The notes beneath the pieces are model-generated. The model was not told the origin of the DNA. It made no database searches and saw only the letters and a list, made by a program, of their open reading frames with translations. From NCBI GenBank assembly GCA_003531115.1, contig DQHT01000100.1:1-7692 (forward strand): a DNA stretch of 7,692 nt, written 5' to 3'. Below, piece by piece: positions 1-6,015 of this stretch. The position numbers were made by a program, and so were the translations under genes. The stretch is from Bacteroidota bacterium (lineage in GTDB: Bacteria > Bacteroidota > Bacteroidia > UBA8524). How positions within the stretch are numbered: the stretch's first letter is position 1; each line of letters starts with the position of its first letter.

Positions 1-1932
1 CTGCATATCCTCCTTTTTGCCTTTGGCTTTTCGTTTCATGTATTTCTCTAATTCCTTCTCATCTCCTTTTTCCAGGTTGAGGGTATAGGTTTGCGGATCG
101 AGCTTATTGATCTTTTGCCAGTAGAAATCTTCTCCTTTATAGGCTATAACCACAAAGCGGTAGTTCAGGTTGGCATTGAGTTTTTCCTTCCAGGCACCCT
201 CTTTTTTGAGGACGCGTTGAAAGCTGCTCAGGGAATCGGGCAAGAGGTAGAGCATGACCCGGTCGAAGGAGTCTTCTTCGTTCACCACAAACTCAACGGG
301 ACTATAGGTTAAGGTGGCGGTTTTTCCATATACAGGGTCGGTGTAGGTCATGCTTTCGCGATTGACCGTGGCAGCAAAAACGTATTGATCCAGGTTTTTC
401 CATCCCGGCGTGCTTACTTCAAGTGTATAATATTCAGGCAAGGGTTCATTGCAATAGGCTACCCCTCCTATTTGCCGGTAAGCATCCTTCATGTTACGGC
501 AGAGTTCATCGTTAAATACCTGCACTTCCCTTATAGCATCCTTTACAGAAAAGGCCAGTCGTTTTTCCATGGCTACATTTTGCAGGCTGTCGAGCTCGCG
601 GTAATGGGCCTGCCAGGTTTTTTCGGTGGCTTCTTTCCAGGCTTTTTGTTTGCTTTCGTATTGCGCCAGGAGTTTTTGTTGAAGTTCCGAACTGATCCTT
701 ACGCCCCCTTCTTTTCTGAGGTAATACTCCCGGAACTTTTCCTTCTGATTACCCTTGGCAAGTTGCATACAGAGGCTGTCGATCTCCCACATTTGCCAGT
801 CGAGGTGATTTAAATAGGCGAGCAAATATTTGGATTCACAGGTGCTATGGATATAGCGCATCCGTTCTTCAAAGGCTTTGGTAGCGAGCAGGGTATTGTC
901 GAATTCCTCATTCCAGAAGGCTTTGATCCGGGAAGGGTCGATTTCGAAAATTTCACTATGTACTGATTCAGCAGCGGCAGCTGTATCTGCCTGCACAAGC
1001 ATTGAAGCAAATTGAAATAATGAATTAGAAACTGTCTTCGATTCTGTTATAATTTGTATACTAGGTTCAAGACGATTAAACAAATCGTCTATCCTCGGCA
1101 CTTGGTACCCCGAAAAAGAATAATAAATACTGTCGGTATATCCTTTATCCGTGATGTTTTCTCCCATATCCTTCAACGTCAGAATGAAGTGTTCCGGATA
1201 AAAATCCAGTTGGGCCATGGGAATGGAGGGTAAGTCTTCATTGATCCTTAGCGGGTTCACCCAGTTTATGGTTCCGTCTTCCAGCACTTCGCTGTCGAAG
1301 AGCATCATGTTTGGGTTCACCTCTTCGGTGGGTACCAAAATGCTCACTTCCTTTTTCCAATACAGTTCCTTTTCTCCATCGAAAGCCCGCACAGAAAACA
1401 TGCCTGCACTTTGAAGGAGTTCACCGTTGCTGGTGGTTGACAGTCCGGACTTAACAATGTCCAGGTCAGTCAGGGCTTCCTGGATTTGGATCTCGATGGA
1501 TTTACTTTCCGTGTCAAAAGCGCCGGCAGGAATGGCCAGCATCATACCACCCGGCGTTTCTAAAATCGTATCGCTTTCTGAATTGATCTGAACCTTTGTT
1601 ACAGGAAGAGAAACCTCAACAGTTTCAAAATGGGTAATGTCCGCGACTTCCTTTTTATCCATCCATAAAAAGACAGAAACACCCAGTATGAGCGCCACAG
1701 CTATGATTACGCTGATCCATGAAAGGGTCTTTATTAAACGGATATGCCGGATCTTTTGAGCGATTTCGCCTTTAAGACCCATACGTTGCAATTGTTGGGT
1801 GAGGTCTTTTTGAATGATAAATTCCTTTTTAAGGGCAGGGTCATTCGCCAATTCTTTTTCGAAGCCGGCTTTTTCTTCGGGTCCCATTTCGTTCAGGAGG
1901 TAGCGGTCGATCTTTTCGGTATTCGTTTCCAT
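1..1932 (-). CDS. Membrane-anchored anti-sigma-factor-like protein with large outer domain, partial (3' end beyond window)
   Basis: My reading of the minus strand from the ATG at 1932 stays open for 644 codons to the left edge, so the C-terminus is missing. Residues 1-60 resemble the short cytoplasmic helical domain of Bacteroidota anti-sigma factors (DRYLLNEMGPEEKAGFEKEL, then a second helical stretch). One membrane segment lies at about 68-90 (SWISVIIAVALILGVSVFLW), followed by charged MDKKE, so most of the protein should face the periplasm. Residues 120-200 contain GGMMLAIPAGAF and later a GMFSVRAFDGEKEL stretch, which I read as a ZU5-like beta-sandwich. Residues 335-480 are rich in Trp, Glu and Lys and look mostly helical; 500-620 look beta-rich. 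The ATG comes one base after the sigma factor stop, so the two are probably co-transcribed and translationally coupled. The inferred role is to hold the sigma factor at the membrane. The outer domain's ligand is unknown, and the anti-sigma call rests on context and the N-terminal pattern. Confidence 0.8.
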   Translation of the reverse strand, partial: METNTEKIDRYLLNEMGPEEKAGFEKELANDPALKKEFIIQKDLTQQLQRMGLKGEIAQKIRHIRLIKTLSWISVIIAVALILGVSVFLWMDKKEVADITHFETVEVSLPVTKVQINSESDTILETPGGMMLAIPAGAFDTESKSIEIQIQEALTDLDIVKSGLSTTSNGELLQSAGMFSVRAFDGEKELYWKKEVSILVPTEEVNPNMMLFDSEVLEDGTINWVNPLRINEDLPSIPMAQLDFYPEHFILTLKDMGENITDKGYTDSIYYSFSGYQVPRIDDLFNRLEPSIQIITESKTVSNSLFQFASMLVQADTAAAAESVHSEIFEIDPSRIKAFWNEEFDNTLLATKAFEERMRYIHSTCESKYLLAYLNHLDWQMWEIDSLCMQLAKGNQKEKFREYYLRKEGGVRISSELQQKLLAQYESKQKAWKEATEKTWQAHYRELDSLQNVAMEKRLAFSVKDAIREVQVFNDELCRNMKDAYRQIGGVAYCNEPLPEYYTLEVSTPGWKNLDQYVFAATVNRESMTYTDPVYGKTATLTYSPVEFVVNEEDSFDRVMLYLLPDSLSSFQRVLKKEGAWKEKLNANLNYRFVVIAYKGEDFYWQKINKLDPQTYTLNLEKGDEKELEKYMKRKAKGKKEDMQ

Positions 1933-1933
1933 C

Positions 1934-2470
1934 TCAGTTGGCGCTTAAAAGTGAATAATTGGCTTTGGCCTTTTCCAAACAGCGGTACTTCTGGTTTTTG
2001 GCCACTTTGTCGTTTCTGAAACCCAGTTTTTTAGCGATGGATTCAAAGCTGAGCCGGTGGTAATAAAAGAGCACAAGAAGCTGCCGACATTTTTCCCCGA
2101 GCTGTTCCAAAGCCGATTCAGCCCAGTTTTGTTTCTCCTCGGCAAATCCTAAATCTATCTCTTCGCTGGTCAGGTTCTCGTCCAATTCGATGGAGGCCTT
2201 TGTTCCTCTTTTCCGCAGCGCCTTGAGCCATAAATTTCGGGCAATGGCATAAAGAAAGGTGCTGAGTGAGGATTTCAATTCGAAGTTTTCGTCTTTCGTT
2301 TTTTCTATCAACACCAGGAGCACCTCCTGAAAAAGGTCTTCGGCGTCTTCCTTTGTTCCACTGTTGTTCAAAACCATTTTTCGTATGGATGGAAAGGAGG
2401 AATACACGGCCTTGATGCCCTTTTTCAGCTCATTTTCCCGAAACAGCTTTAAAATTTCCTGATCACGCAT
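1934..2470 (-). CDS. ECF-type RNA polymerase sigma factor (sigma-70 family)
   Basis: 178 residues from the ATG at 2470. Sigma region 2 spans about 20-90, with the DAEDLFQEVLLVLIEK helix (42-57) that contacts core polymerase, then STFLYAIARNLWLKALRKR (70-88), which fits the -10-recognition helix. Region 4 spans about 120-170, with the helix-turn-helix SFESIAKKLGFRNDKVAKNQ (141-160). The length is normal for an ECF sigma factor. The frame is open further upstream to 2617, but that extension translates GGGTTATGG-type repeat DNA and has no sigma-like sequence, so the start at 2470 is preferred. The stop is one base from the start of the downstream anti-sigma-like gene. Together they form a two-gene regulatory unit in which the sigma factor would direct polymerase to a target regulon, probably including its own operon. 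The region before 2470 is AT-rich, but I see no convincing promoter or ribosome binding site. Confidence 0.9.
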   Translation of the reverse strand: MRDQEILKLFRENELKKGIKAVYSSFPSIRKMVLNNSGTKEDAEDLFQEVLLVLIEKTKDENFELKSSLSTFLYAIARNLWLKALRKRGTKASIELDENLTSEEIDLGFAEEKQNWAESALEQLGEKCRQLLVLFYYHRLSFESIAKKLGFRNDKVAKNQKYRCLEKAKANYSLLSAN

Positions 2471-2533
2471 TGTTTTCGATTTTGATATGAATACCGAATT
2501 GTTCGAAAGATCATCATTTTTTGCGGGAAAAAA

Positions 2534-2596
2534 GGGGTATGGGGTTCTGGGTTCAAGCAGAAACTTTCCATAACCCAAAACCCATAACCCATAACC
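2534..2596. repeat. Inverted pair of GGGTT-type heptamer arms between divergent genes
   Basis: The right arm at 2569-2596 is four exact-length heptamers: CATAACC, CAAAACC, CATAACC, CATAACC. The left arm at 2534-2553 (GGGGTATGGGGTTCTGGGTT) is an imperfect reverse complement of 2572-2591, with one gap and one or two mismatches. The arms could fold into a stem of about 18-20 pairs around an 18-base loop (2554-2571). The element sits between the divergent sigma factor (start 2470) and hemerythrin-like gene (start 2656). On the minus strand the unit reads TGGGTTA, which relates it to the TGATTTA and TGAGTTA tracts elsewhere in the window. Confidence 0.75.
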
Positions 2597-2605
2597 AGAG
2601 TGACC

Positions 2606-2636
2606 TTGCAATTCCACCCAACAACCCTTATCTTAC
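2606..2636 (+). promoter_or_regulatory. Probable Bacteroidota-type promoter of the hemerythrin-like gene
   Basis: TTG at 2606-2608 is followed after 20 bases by TATCTTAC at 2629-2636. This resembles the known Bacteroidota promoter pattern (TTG near -33, TAnnTTTG near -7), with the last two bases off consensus. Transcription would begin at about 2640-2643, leaving a leader of roughly 13-16 bases before the ATG at 2656. Confidence 0.5.
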
Positions 2637-2655
2637 CCCTCAGAATACCACAATC

Positions 2656-3114
2656 ATGCCCAGCCCCATCAAACGCCACCCCGCCCTTCAGCCCCTTAGC
2701 CGCGACCATCATTTTGGACTTTTGCTGTGCTGGAAAATAAGAAAAGGACTAAGCAAACAGATCGATATCCAACGTATTAAAGCTTATGTCTACTGGTTTT
2801 GGAATAGCCACCTGTCTGCCCATTTTGAGGAGGAAGAAAAATACGTTTTTCCGCTGTTGGGAGATGGAAACAAACTCGCCGAGCAGGCCCTTCAGGAACA
2901 CCGGACTATTCGCTCTTTAATGGCAAAAATGGAGGATCTGGAAAACGTCCTGCAAACGTTGGAAGAAACCTTGACTTCCCATATCCGGTTCGAGGAACGG
3001 GAACTCTTTAATGCCATTCAGGAAGTAGCGACAGCAGATGAACTCGCAATAATTGAAAACCTCCATCATCAACAAATCGACGAAAATGCCTGGGAGGATC
3101 GATTCTGGGAATAA
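2656..3114 (+). CDS. Hemerythrin-like HHE cation-binding domain protein
   Basis: 152 residues forming a single predicted four-helix bundle with the hemerythrin (HHE) ligand pattern: H18/H19 in RDHHF, H52 and H56xxxE60 in SHLSAHFEEEE, H82 in EHRTI, and H109xxxE113 in SHIRFEERELF. Such proteins bind a di-iron centre and sense or handle oxygen, nitric oxide or iron; which applies here cannot be read from the sequence. There is no signal peptide or membrane segment, so it is probably cytoplasmic. The opening MPSPIKRHPALQPLSRDHHF matches my recollection of small Bacteroidota proteins that begin with a Lys/Arg-rich segment and then LSRDHH or LSREHH. The frame is open back to a TTG at 2521, but that part translates repeat and promoter sequence, so the ATG at 2656 is chosen. 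The DinB-like gene begins 22 bases after the stop, on the same strand. Confidence 0.88.
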   Translation: MPSPIKRHPALQPLSRDHHFGLLLCWKIRKGLSKQIDIQRIKAYVYWFWNSHLSAHFEEEEKYVFPLLGDGNKLAEQALQEHRTIRSLMAKMEDLENVLQTLEETLTSHIRFEERELFNAIQEVATADELAIIENLHHQQIDENAWEDRFWE

Positions 3115-3124
3115 AATGACCCCT

Positions 3125-3132
3125 TATCTTCG
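3125..3132 (+). promoter_or_regulatory. Probable -7 promoter element of the DinB-like gene
   Basis: TATCTTCG matches TAnnTTTG at five of the six fixed positions and lies four bases before the ATG at 3137. It falls just after the upstream gene's stop (3112-3114). The -33 region is weak: there is no TTG at the ideal distance, only CTGG at 3105-3108. If active, the transcript would begin almost at the start codon, giving a leaderless or nearly leaderless message. Confidence 0.45.
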
Positions 3133-3136
3133 CACT

Positions 3137-3646
3137 ATGTACCAACTCAACGAAAACGACTACGCCGCCTATTACCGGCCATACATGGAAGGACTGCCTT
3201 CCAGCGATATCCTCACCTTTCTCGAAAATCAGAAACAGGAGGTTCTCTCTTTCCTGCAAACCATTCCTGAAGAAAAATGGAACCATGCCTACGCACCCGA
3301 AAAATGGACGGTCAAAGAAGTTTGTGGCCATGTGCTGGATTCAGAGATCATATTTGGCTACCGGACCCTGTGCATCGCCCGGGGAGAAACCCAGAGTTTG
3401 CCGGGTTATGAAGAAAATGACTATGTTGAAAACGGCCATTTTAAGGAATTGGATTATCAGCAGATCATTCAGACCTGGCTCAAAGCCAGAGCCCTCAATC
3501 TGAGCCTGTTTGAGAGCATTTCTGAAGAAGCCTGGGAGCATGTAGGCACAGCAAACAATAACCGCATGAAAGCCGGGGCTGTTCCATTCATCATTGCCGG
3601 CCATACGCGGCATCATATGCGGATCATTAAGGAGAGGTATCTTTAG
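3137..3646 (+). CDS. DinB/YfiT-like putative metal-dependent protein (DinB_2 type)
   Basis: 169 residues with the layout of the DinB/YfiT four-helix family. The pattern EKWTVKEVCGHVLDSEIIFG (55-74) gives the first metal-ligand histidine, H65. The C-terminal AGHTRHHMRIIKERYL gives H155 and H159 (H160 is adjacent), completing a three-histidine site. Members include thiol transferases (bacillithiol transferase and related enzymes) and many proteins of unknown substrate, and this sequence does not decide between them. It should be cytoplasmic; no signal peptide is visible. The ATG at 3137 is chosen because the N-terminal NDYAAYYRPY...GLPSSDIL block is what I recall at the start of this family in Bacteroidota, and because a -7-like element lies just before it. 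In-frame starts at 3116 and 3053 would overlap the promoter element or the hemerythrin-like gene. The gene may have its own promoter as well as read-through from upstream. Confidence 0.87.
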   Translation: MYQLNENDYAAYYRPYMEGLPSSDILTFLENQKQEVLSFLQTIPEEKWNHAYAPEKWTVKEVCGHVLDSEIIFGYRTLCIARGETQSLPGYEENDYVENGHFKELDYQQIIQTWLKARALNLSLFESISEEAWEHVGTANNNRMKAGAVPFIIAGHTRHHMRIIKERYL

Positions 3647-3688
3647 AGGGAGGATTTCAAAACTGTGATACTGAGGTAGGGCTATTTT

Positions 3689-3714
3689 TGATTTATGATT
3701 TATGATTTATGATT
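3689..3714 (+). repeat. Tandem heptamer (TGATTTA)x3.7
   Basis: Three perfect TGATTTA units (3689-3709) plus TGATT. The tract lies 42 bases after the DinB-like stop, in the 141-base gap between convergent genes. It reads TGATTTA in the direction of the DinB-like gene and is the same heptamer as the tract at 6425-6451 in the opposite orientation. I found no convincing stem-and-U-run terminator in the rest of the gap. Confidence 0.9.
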
Positions 3715-3787
3715 GTTGGGCCTCATTTCATCCGCAAACAGAAACCCTCCGCTCCAAATAAGCCGGCGACAGCCAATGTGCACCAGC

Positions 3788-4222
3788 TTAGACGCTCTCT
3801 GTGAAGTTTTTAAAGTCCTTCAAGAACTTCATCGACTGCTTCTTAAAGGCTCCTGGCATTAAGAAGGCGATGATCCGCATGAAGCCTTTAAACTGAAACT
3901 CGTTTTCGGTGAGGTAGCGTGTTTGGGTGTCGGAAATTTTTGAAAAGCGGTTAACCACCACATTGTACACGCCTTTTGCCTCATAAGTTCCTGAAAATTC
4001 ATCGGGGAGATTCCGGACAGTAACGGTTTCGATCATTTCTACCTCACGACTTCCCATTTTAAATTTGAGCCGGGATTTGGCACCGGGTTGTCCCGGAGTG
4101 CCACTTAAATGCACAAAACTCTGAAGACCTTCCATCCATTTATCCATATTGTTTGGATCGTCGAATAGGGCAATGACCTCGTCGATGGGCTTGTTGATTA
4201 CTATTTCAGTGGTGAATTTCAT
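3788..4222 (-). CDS. SRPBCC (START-like/polyketide cyclase-type) ligand-binding protein
   Basis: 144 residues, the usual length of a single-domain SRPBCC protein. The N-terminus MKFTTEIVINKPIDEVIALF followed by DDPNNMDKWMEGLQSF is the family's typical first strand plus helix pair. The centre (SRLKFKMGSREVEMIETVTV, then GTYEAKGVYNVVVNRF) gives alternating strands of the beta-sheet. The C-terminal GFMRIIAFLMPGAFKKQSMK and following helix would close a hydrophobic pocket. The fold binds small hydrophobic ligands such as lipids or polyketides; the ligand here cannot be told, and no catalytic residues are evident. There is no signal peptide. It is the last gene of the minus-strand series and lies 152 bases beyond the hydrolase stop, so it may have its own promoter. 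Its 3' end faces the DinB-like gene. Confidence 0.85.
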   Translation of the reverse strand: MKFTTEIVINKPIDEVIALFDDPNNMDKWMEGLQSFVHLSGTPGQPGAKSRLKFKMGSREVEMIETVTVRNLPDEFSGTYEAKGVYNVVVNRFSKISDTQTRYLTENEFQFKGFMRIIAFLMPGAFKKQSMKFLKDFKNFTESV

Positions 4223-4233
4223 AGCAGGGTGTC

Positions 4234-4252
4234 TAATTTTAGTATGAAATTA
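4234..4252. promoter_or_regulatory. AT-rich inverted repeat before the SRPBCC gene
   Basis: TAATTT and AAATTA, separated by seven bases, lie 12 bases upstream of the start at 4222. The position would suit an operator or promoter element, but the arms are short and AT-rich, so chance is a real possibility. No clear -7 or -33 element was recognised in the 152-base intergenic region. Confidence 0.25.
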
Positions 4253-4328
4253 AAAACATTCAGATGAATTAAAATGAAGGTACTTCGACCAGTGAGAGGT
4301 TTTTTCGACTAATAATCATACTTCTACT

Positions 4329-4372
4329 GCTTGCGCCGGACAGAAGGCGCTGTTAATTCCTCGTGCGCAAGC
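4329..4372. terminator. Alternative hairpins just after the hydrolase gene
   Basis: A perfect eight-base inverted repeat, GCTTGCGC (4329-4336) and GCGCAAGC (4365-4372), begins three bases beyond the hydrolase stop at 4375-4377. A second hairpin, GCGCC (4333-4337) with GGCGC (4346-4350), uses some of the same bases, so the two cannot form together. Neither is followed by a U-run on either strand. This may be a weak or factor-dependent terminator, or RNA 3'-end structure. Confidence 0.35.
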
Positions 4373-4374
4373 CT

Positions 4375-5262
4375 TCAGCCATCAGTCTTCAGAAAATCTC
4401 CAATCGCCTTACTAACCCGCTCCGCTTCTTCCTCTTGAGGGAAATGTCCGCAGCTCTCCAATTTAAGTGCTGTTGCATTCTGGAATCCTGACAAAAACTT
4501 ATCGAGATACCCAGGCCTGATAACCTTGTCTTTCATGCCCCAAATAAAAAGCGATGGTTTGTCTGAGATCGCTTCTCGTTTTTCCCAAAGCTTCTCAAAC
4601 CAATCCTGGTCATTCAGCAGCGAACGGGCAAATGCCAATGCCCCGTTGCGCTGGTATTTAATGGCATAAGGCCGGGTATAGTTTTTCAAAAGCTTGCGGC
4701 TTAATTTTTTATCTCCAAATGACATGGGCAAAATAAATCGCGGTGAAAAGTTCAGGTAGCGGTATAAAAAGGGCAAAAGCGGATTTCTTAACACCCTACT
4801 GAATTTAATAAAATCAAGATCCGACCGGCTGCTCCATAGCCAGGAATTAAGGATAACCAGATTTTTTATCCTTTCGGGATAATGGATGGCGAAGTTCAAT
4901 CCGATTGGGCCGCCAAAATCATGGACAACAAGAGTCAAATTTTTCAGGTCCATGGCCAGAATAAACTTCTCGAGTGTATGGCTGTGATTCCGTGTTGAAT
5001 AATCGTATTCCTCAGGTTTATCAGAGAGTCCGAAACCGATATGATCAACGGCAATACAGTGGTAATTGGGACTTAAGTCCTTGATCACATTCCTGAAATC
5101 AAAACTCCAGGACGGGGTTCCATGCACAAACAAAAGGACCTCGCCCTGTCCTTCATCGATATAGTGCAGGTTTTTTCCATTGACCTTAAAAAATCGGGAC
5201 GTAAAAGGGTATTCTGTTTTGTCGAGCCACTCGGTTGCCATGCTTTTTTCTTCAAAGGTCAT
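4375..5262 (-). CDS. Alpha/beta hydrolase of the haloalkane dehalogenase/epoxide hydrolase type
   Basis: 295 residues, normal for the family. Visible parts are HGTPSWSFDF (47-56, oxyanion-hole region), VVHDFGGPIGL (112-122) with Asp115 as nucleophile in the elbow, IWGMKDKV (240-247) with Asp245 as the likely catalytic acid, and SCGHFPQEE (270-278) with His273 as the catalytic base. Residues 140-230 would form the helical cap. An Asp nucleophile points to haloalkane dehalogenases or epoxide hydrolases, not Ser esterases. The acid placed late in the chain is like DhlA. However, the Trp normally after the nucleophile is Phe116, and the Asn or Glu usual after HG is Thr49, so classic halide binding is doubtful. 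A second possible start is Met8 at 5241. The Crp-like regulator ends 36 bases upstream on the same strand, suggesting co-transcription. No signal peptide is seen. The substrate is unknown. Confidence 0.88.
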   Translation of the reverse strand: MTFEEKSMATEWLDKTEYPFTSRFFKVNGKNLHYIDEGQGEVLLFVHGTPSWSFDFRNVIKDLSPNYHCIAVDHIGFGLSDKPEEYDYSTRNHSHTLEKFILAMDLKNLTLVVHDFGGPIGLNFAIHYPERIKNLVILNSWLWSSRSDLDFIKFSRVLRNPLLPFLYRYLNFSPRFILPMSFGDKKLSRKLLKNYTRPYAIKYQRNGALAFARSLLNDQDWFEKLWEKREAISDKPSLFIWGMKDKVIRPGYLDKFLSGFQNATALKLESCGHFPQEEEAERVSKAIGDFLKTDG

Positions 5263-5281
5263 GACCTAATCCGATCCGAAT

Positions 5282-5297
5282 CTTGGTATAGACCAAG
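5282..5297. promoter_or_regulatory. Palindrome between the Crp-like gene and the hydrolase gene
   Basis: CTTGGT-ATAG-ACCAAG is a perfect six-base inverted repeat with a four-base centre. It starts one base after the Crp-like stop (5299-5301) and ends 19 bases before the hydrolase start. It could be an operator for a dimeric regulator, possibly the neighbouring Crp-like protein, or an RNA hairpin within the operon. It lacks a U-run, so an intrinsic terminator is less likely. Confidence 0.4.
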
Positions 5298-5298
5298 T

Positions 5299-5865
5299 TC
5301 AGATTTTTACCGTATTAAATAGCTTGCTAAAATTACTGGGATCAATGGAAAGATAAGAGGCAATGTATTTATGAGGTACCAACTGTAACAAGTGCGGACT
5401 ACGCTGGCAGAAGGTCCGGTAACGTTCTTCAATGGACATGGAATGCAATTCAATATGCCGGTTGATCATGCCGGCCAGGATGGCTTCGGTCATACGCCGG
5501 AACAAACGCTCCAGTTCCCGGGACTGGTCGAACAGTTTTTGAAGTTCCTCGTAGGAAATGGCATCCATTTCACTGTCGCTTAAACAGGTTAAAAAATACC
5601 GCGAGGGTGCCTGAAAGGAAAAAGACTCCGGAATGGCGCAAGGATTTGGCACATAAGTAAAGGCAATAACATGAACCTTTTCCTCCGCATCAAAATACGA
5701 CATCTGTACCCCGCTTTTTACAAAATACAAGTCCTTCTGCACCTGCCCCGGCACGGTTAAAAATTCGCCTTTTTTGAAGGAACGGGGCTTGAGTTTGGAG
5801 ACCAGAAGTTGATAGTCAGCTTCCGGGAGCGGGTGGAAAAGGCGGAAATAGTCTAAAAGTCTCAT
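5299..5865 (-). CDS. Crp/Fnr-family transcriptional regulator
   Basis: 188 residues, typical for the short Crp/Fnr-like regulators of Bacteroidota. Residues 15-115 form the cyclic-nucleotide-binding-type beta-roll: LKPRSFKKGEFLTVPGQVQK (25-44), DLYFVKSGVQMSYF (45-58) and a strand at 64-71. The long dimer helix follows at about 108-143. The C-terminal helix-turn-helix is VPHKYIASYLSIDPSNFSKL (163-182), including the IASYL helix common to this group. The phosphate-binding cassette of true cAMP receptors (GE...RSA) is absent around 74-90, so cAMP binding is not predicted and the effector is unknown. I see no N-terminal cysteine cluster for an iron-sulfur centre as in Fnr. The hydrolase gene follows 36 bases downstream, with a palindrome in the gap. 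Upstream lies a GC-rich direct repeat; no clear promoter was recognised. Confidence 0.88.
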   Translation of the reverse strand: MRLLDYFRLFHPLPEADYQLLVSKLKPRSFKKGEFLTVPGQVQKDLYFVKSGVQMSYFDAEEKVHVIAFTYVPNPCAIPESFSFQAPSRYFLTCLSDSEMDAISYEELQKLFDQSRELERLFRRMTEAILAGMINRHIELHSMSIEERYRTFCQRSPHLLQLVPHKYIASYLSIDPSNFSKLFNTVKI

Positions 5866-5883
5866 TTTTCAGGTTTAATGAAG

Positions 5884-5930
5884 TCGCAAGGGAGCGACGG
5901 AGCGGACCTTCGGTCAGAGCGACGGAGCGG
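5884..5930. repeat. GC-rich direct repeat upstream of the Crp-like gene
   Basis: GAGCGACGGAGCGG occurs at 5892-5905 and again at 5917-5930, a spacing of 25 bases. Between the copies is the small palindrome GACC-TTC-GGTC. A further inverted pair, TCGC (5884-5887) and GCGA (5894-5897), overlaps the first copy. The block is much more GC-rich than the intergenic DNA around it and sits 19-65 bases before the Crp-like start. It could be an operator array or a copy of a dispersed repeat. From 5931 to 6015 I see no further supported feature. Confidence 0.6.
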
Positions 5931-6015
5931 TGTTGGCGAAGGACAAATCATCCGCCTATGCTCCCGAAAATTCCATTTACTCTTCTCAGTAAGAACGAGC
6001 TCTGGCGGACAAAGA

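Noticed and set aside
385..813. A 142-codon plus-strand frame opposite the anti-sigma-like gene
   Set aside because: The minus strand carries one continuous 644-codon frame with coherent domains; the plus frame looks like a random hydrophobic shadow.
2471..2617. Longer N-terminus for the sigma factor, starting at 2617
   Set aside because: The extra 49 residues translate the GGGTT-type repeat and intergenic DNA and show no sigma-like pattern; Met at 2470 gives a normal ECF length.
2521..2655. Longer N-terminus for the hemerythrin-like protein from TTG at 2521
   Set aside because: It would translate the repeat arms and the predicted promoter; the family-like sequence begins at the ATG at 2656.
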